Part shown: piece by piece, positions 61,979 to 64,000 of the stretch
How the letters are laid out: each line of letters starts with the position of its first letter
How positions within the stretch are numbered: the stretch's first letter is position 1
NCBI RefSeq assembly: GCF_016801865.2
Contig: NC_068938.1
Span: 11,076,160-11,140,159, forward strand
DNA length: 64,000 bases
DNA from: Culex pipiens pallens
Taxonomy: Eukaryota > Arthropoda > Insecta > Diptera > Culicidae
Reading direction: 5' to 3'
Made by a program: the position numbers and the translations under genes
Notes under the pieces: generated by a model
Told to the model about the DNA's origin: nothing
The model's input: only the letters and a program-made list of their open reading frames with translations
The model's database searches: none

Positions 61979-62700
61979 ATTCCAATGAATAAATTTATAT
62001 TTCTTGACAAAAAGAAACAAAATTGAACGTAATAAGCCAAAACCAAGAATTAATGTAAAACTTTGTCTCCAAACGATTTGAGTAAATTTGATTTCTTTTT
62101 GTTCAAAAATAAACTGCCTAATTCATCATTTTGTATTCTTGCAATGGGAAATTATCAGTAAATATTTGCCGGGTAAGAGGTACGCAAACACAAAGAAATA
62201 AAATTACAATCCTAAAATGTTAAGTAAAAAGTAGCACAAAAAGCTTGATACAGTACCAGTCAAAAGTATATGATATTGGACGATTTGTCAAACCTAACTC
62301 CCAATTCAATTAGCTGGTATTTGCTCGTGTTTCAACAAAACCTAATGAAATTTTTGGCATATAAGTATCACAATATTCCTACATTCAGATGCTTTTTGAA
62401 AAATTTAGCTGCTTATAATCGTTTCAAAGTTATTGTCCATTTCGTAAAAAAATACGATTTTGACCAACGATCTCTAAAATATTTGGGTAAGTGTTTTAAC
62501 ATAGTTTCTAAAAATTACCCGAAGTTTTAGCAAAATTCATTCACAACATCCCTGACAGTTTGCTACAAATATGAAAAAATCCTTGCATAGTTTGTTATCC
62601 CAGAATTCATAATTTGTTAAAAGATCAGAAAGCCTTTTTCGCTTGAAATTGCTAAAATAAATGTTAAGAGGCAGTATTTGTAGATTCTGCTCGGTTTGTT
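61979..62700. other. AT-rich DNA with possible MITE end
   Basis: TACAGTACCAGTCAAAAGTA near 62250 looks like the tip of a TA-inserting element, but a matching partner was not found. The 86-codon frame at 62270 has no domain. Confidence 0.35.
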
Positions 62701-62745
62701 CTAGAGGTCGTATCGAGGTGCTCCGATTTGGATGAAACTTTCAGG

Positions 62746-64000
62746 GTTTGTTTGTCTATACATGAGATGAACCAATGCCAAATATGAGCCCTCTACGACA
62801 AAGGGAAATGGGGTAAAACGGGCATTGAAGTTTGAGGTCCAAAAAACATGAAAAATCTTAAAATTGCTCGCATTTCCGTAAAAATTCATCAATTCCAACT
62901 CTCTTAGATGCATTCGAAGGGTCTTTTGAAGCACTTCAAAATGGGCCATAGACATCCAGGATTGGTTTGACTTTTTCTCATAGCTTTTGCAAATATCTGT
63001 TAAAAATTGATTTTTTTAAAACCTTAATATCTTTTTGCAACAGCCTCCAACACCCATACTCCTGTAGGTCAAAATATAGGGAATTTCATGGACTATAAGC
63101 CTACGGTATTAACTTTTTGGCCAATCGCAGTTTTTCTCATAGTTTTTCGATTTTTCTATAACAAACATTTTACAACGTTAGTTTCTGCCCTGTAGGCCGT
63201 CATAGCGGCACTTTTTGGTCTCAACTTTGTCATATTCGGAATCCTCGGACAATTTCACGTAAGTTAGAAGTATTGGAGTTGTAAATTTGATTTCAAAAAT
63301 AATTAAATAAATCATTATTGAAAAAAGAAATAGATATTATTCACCCTGTGATCAATACGTCAAATGCTGTATGAAGTAGGCGAATATACGTTTAACCCCT
63401 AATCCGACAAATTGTAAAAAAATATTTTAATTCATTCTAAATGGATTTTTTTCCAATAAAATTTAAAACTCCAATAATTCTAACTTACGTAAAATTGTCC
63501 GAGGATTCCGAATATGACAAAATTGATACCAAAAAATGACGCTAAGATGGTCTACAGGGCAAAAACTAACGTTGTAAAATGTTTGTTATAGAAAAATCGA
63601 AAAACTATGAGAAAAACTGCGATTGGCCAAAAAGTTAATACCTTTTGCTTATAGTTCATGAAATTCCCTAAATTTGACCTATGGGAGTATGGGTGTTGGA
63701 GGCTGTTGCAAAAAGTTATTAGGGTTTTAAAAAAATCAATTTTTAACAGTTATTTGCAAAAGCTATGAGAAAAAATCAAACCAATCCTGGATGTCTATAG
63801 CACATTTTGAAGGGCTTCAAAAGACCATTCGAATGCATCTAAGAGAGTTGGAATTGATAAATTTTTACGGGAATGCGAGCAATTTTAAAATTTTTCATGT
63901 TTTTTGGACCTCAAACTTCAAAGCCCGTTTTACCCCACTTCCCTTTGTCGTAGAGGGCTCATATTTGGCATGAGTTCATCTCATGTATAGATAAACAAAC
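62746..64000. mobile_element. Foldback element, ~545-bp arms, running off the window
   Basis: GTTTGTTTGTCTATACATGA at 62746 pairs with the last bases of the window. The arms, about 62746-63290 and 63456-64000, are inverted copies (GCCCTCTACGACAAAGGGAA against its mirror) around an AT-rich loop of about 165 bp. The true ends lie left of 62746 and right of 64000. The 60- and 84-codon frames are the two arms read alike. Confidence 0.92.

Overview
This window looks like nuclear DNA of a culicine mosquito, most likely Culex. The evidence is an insect-type Wnt10 gene with very short introns, AT-rich intergenic DNA, and dispersed repeats of a kind I associate with Culex: a tandem-repeat element beginning near TGCCTTCCTCAC, CCCGGGA-rich elements, CAGGGCTGTGGAG-type elements and tRNA-headed SINEs. 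The genus is inferred from memory of repeat families and was not checked by a search. A run of 100 N at 11993-12092 is an assembly gap.

Only one protein-coding gene is securely supported: the 3' half of Wnt10 on the + strand (coding exons 1483-1862, 1920-2379 and 2442-2629), followed by a 3'UTR of about 0.7-0.8 kb. The exons for the amino-terminal part lie to the left of the window. A TATA-less Inr+DPE promoter with a possible non-coding first exon is proposed at 9421-9650. Weaker, GC-richer unique islands that could be regulatory or first-exon DNA lie near 16-17, 22, 26, 29, 36, 42-45, 51 and 60-61 kb. No other open reading frame was recognisable as a gene.

The rest is a dense mosaic of non-autonomous mobile elements, often nested. 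Four copies of one element carry 1, 3, 8 or 12 tandem copies of a ~163-bp unit (49.3, 4.7, 56.9 and 17.8 kb). Long inverted-repeat (foldback) elements with arms of hundreds of bases lie at 30.8-32.6, 47.9-49.1 and 62.7-64.0 kb, with smaller ones at 14.6, 46.5 and 54.4 kb. Terminal-inverted-repeat elements of hAT-like and TA-inserting (Tc1/mariner or pogo-like) style are at 23.0, 35.3, 37.7, 41.0, 45.2, 47.3 and 52.7 kb. Several tRNA-derived SINEs have clean target-site duplications (10.0, 12.2, 40.1 and 52.8 kb).

The most unusual places are: a 1.8-kb foldback whose empty target site survives in a neighbouring paralogous repeat (30811-32589 against 33187-33191); a (TA)n array interrupted by two elements and abutted by a third (47001-49926); and a four-level nest at 53.7-56.1 kb ending in a 217-bp near-perfect palindrome that carries a hammerhead-ribozyme-like core on each strand. 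A 552-bp SINE with two convergent tRNA-like heads, a (CA)n tail and a 21-bp target duplication sits inside a pogo-like element at 52.8 kb.
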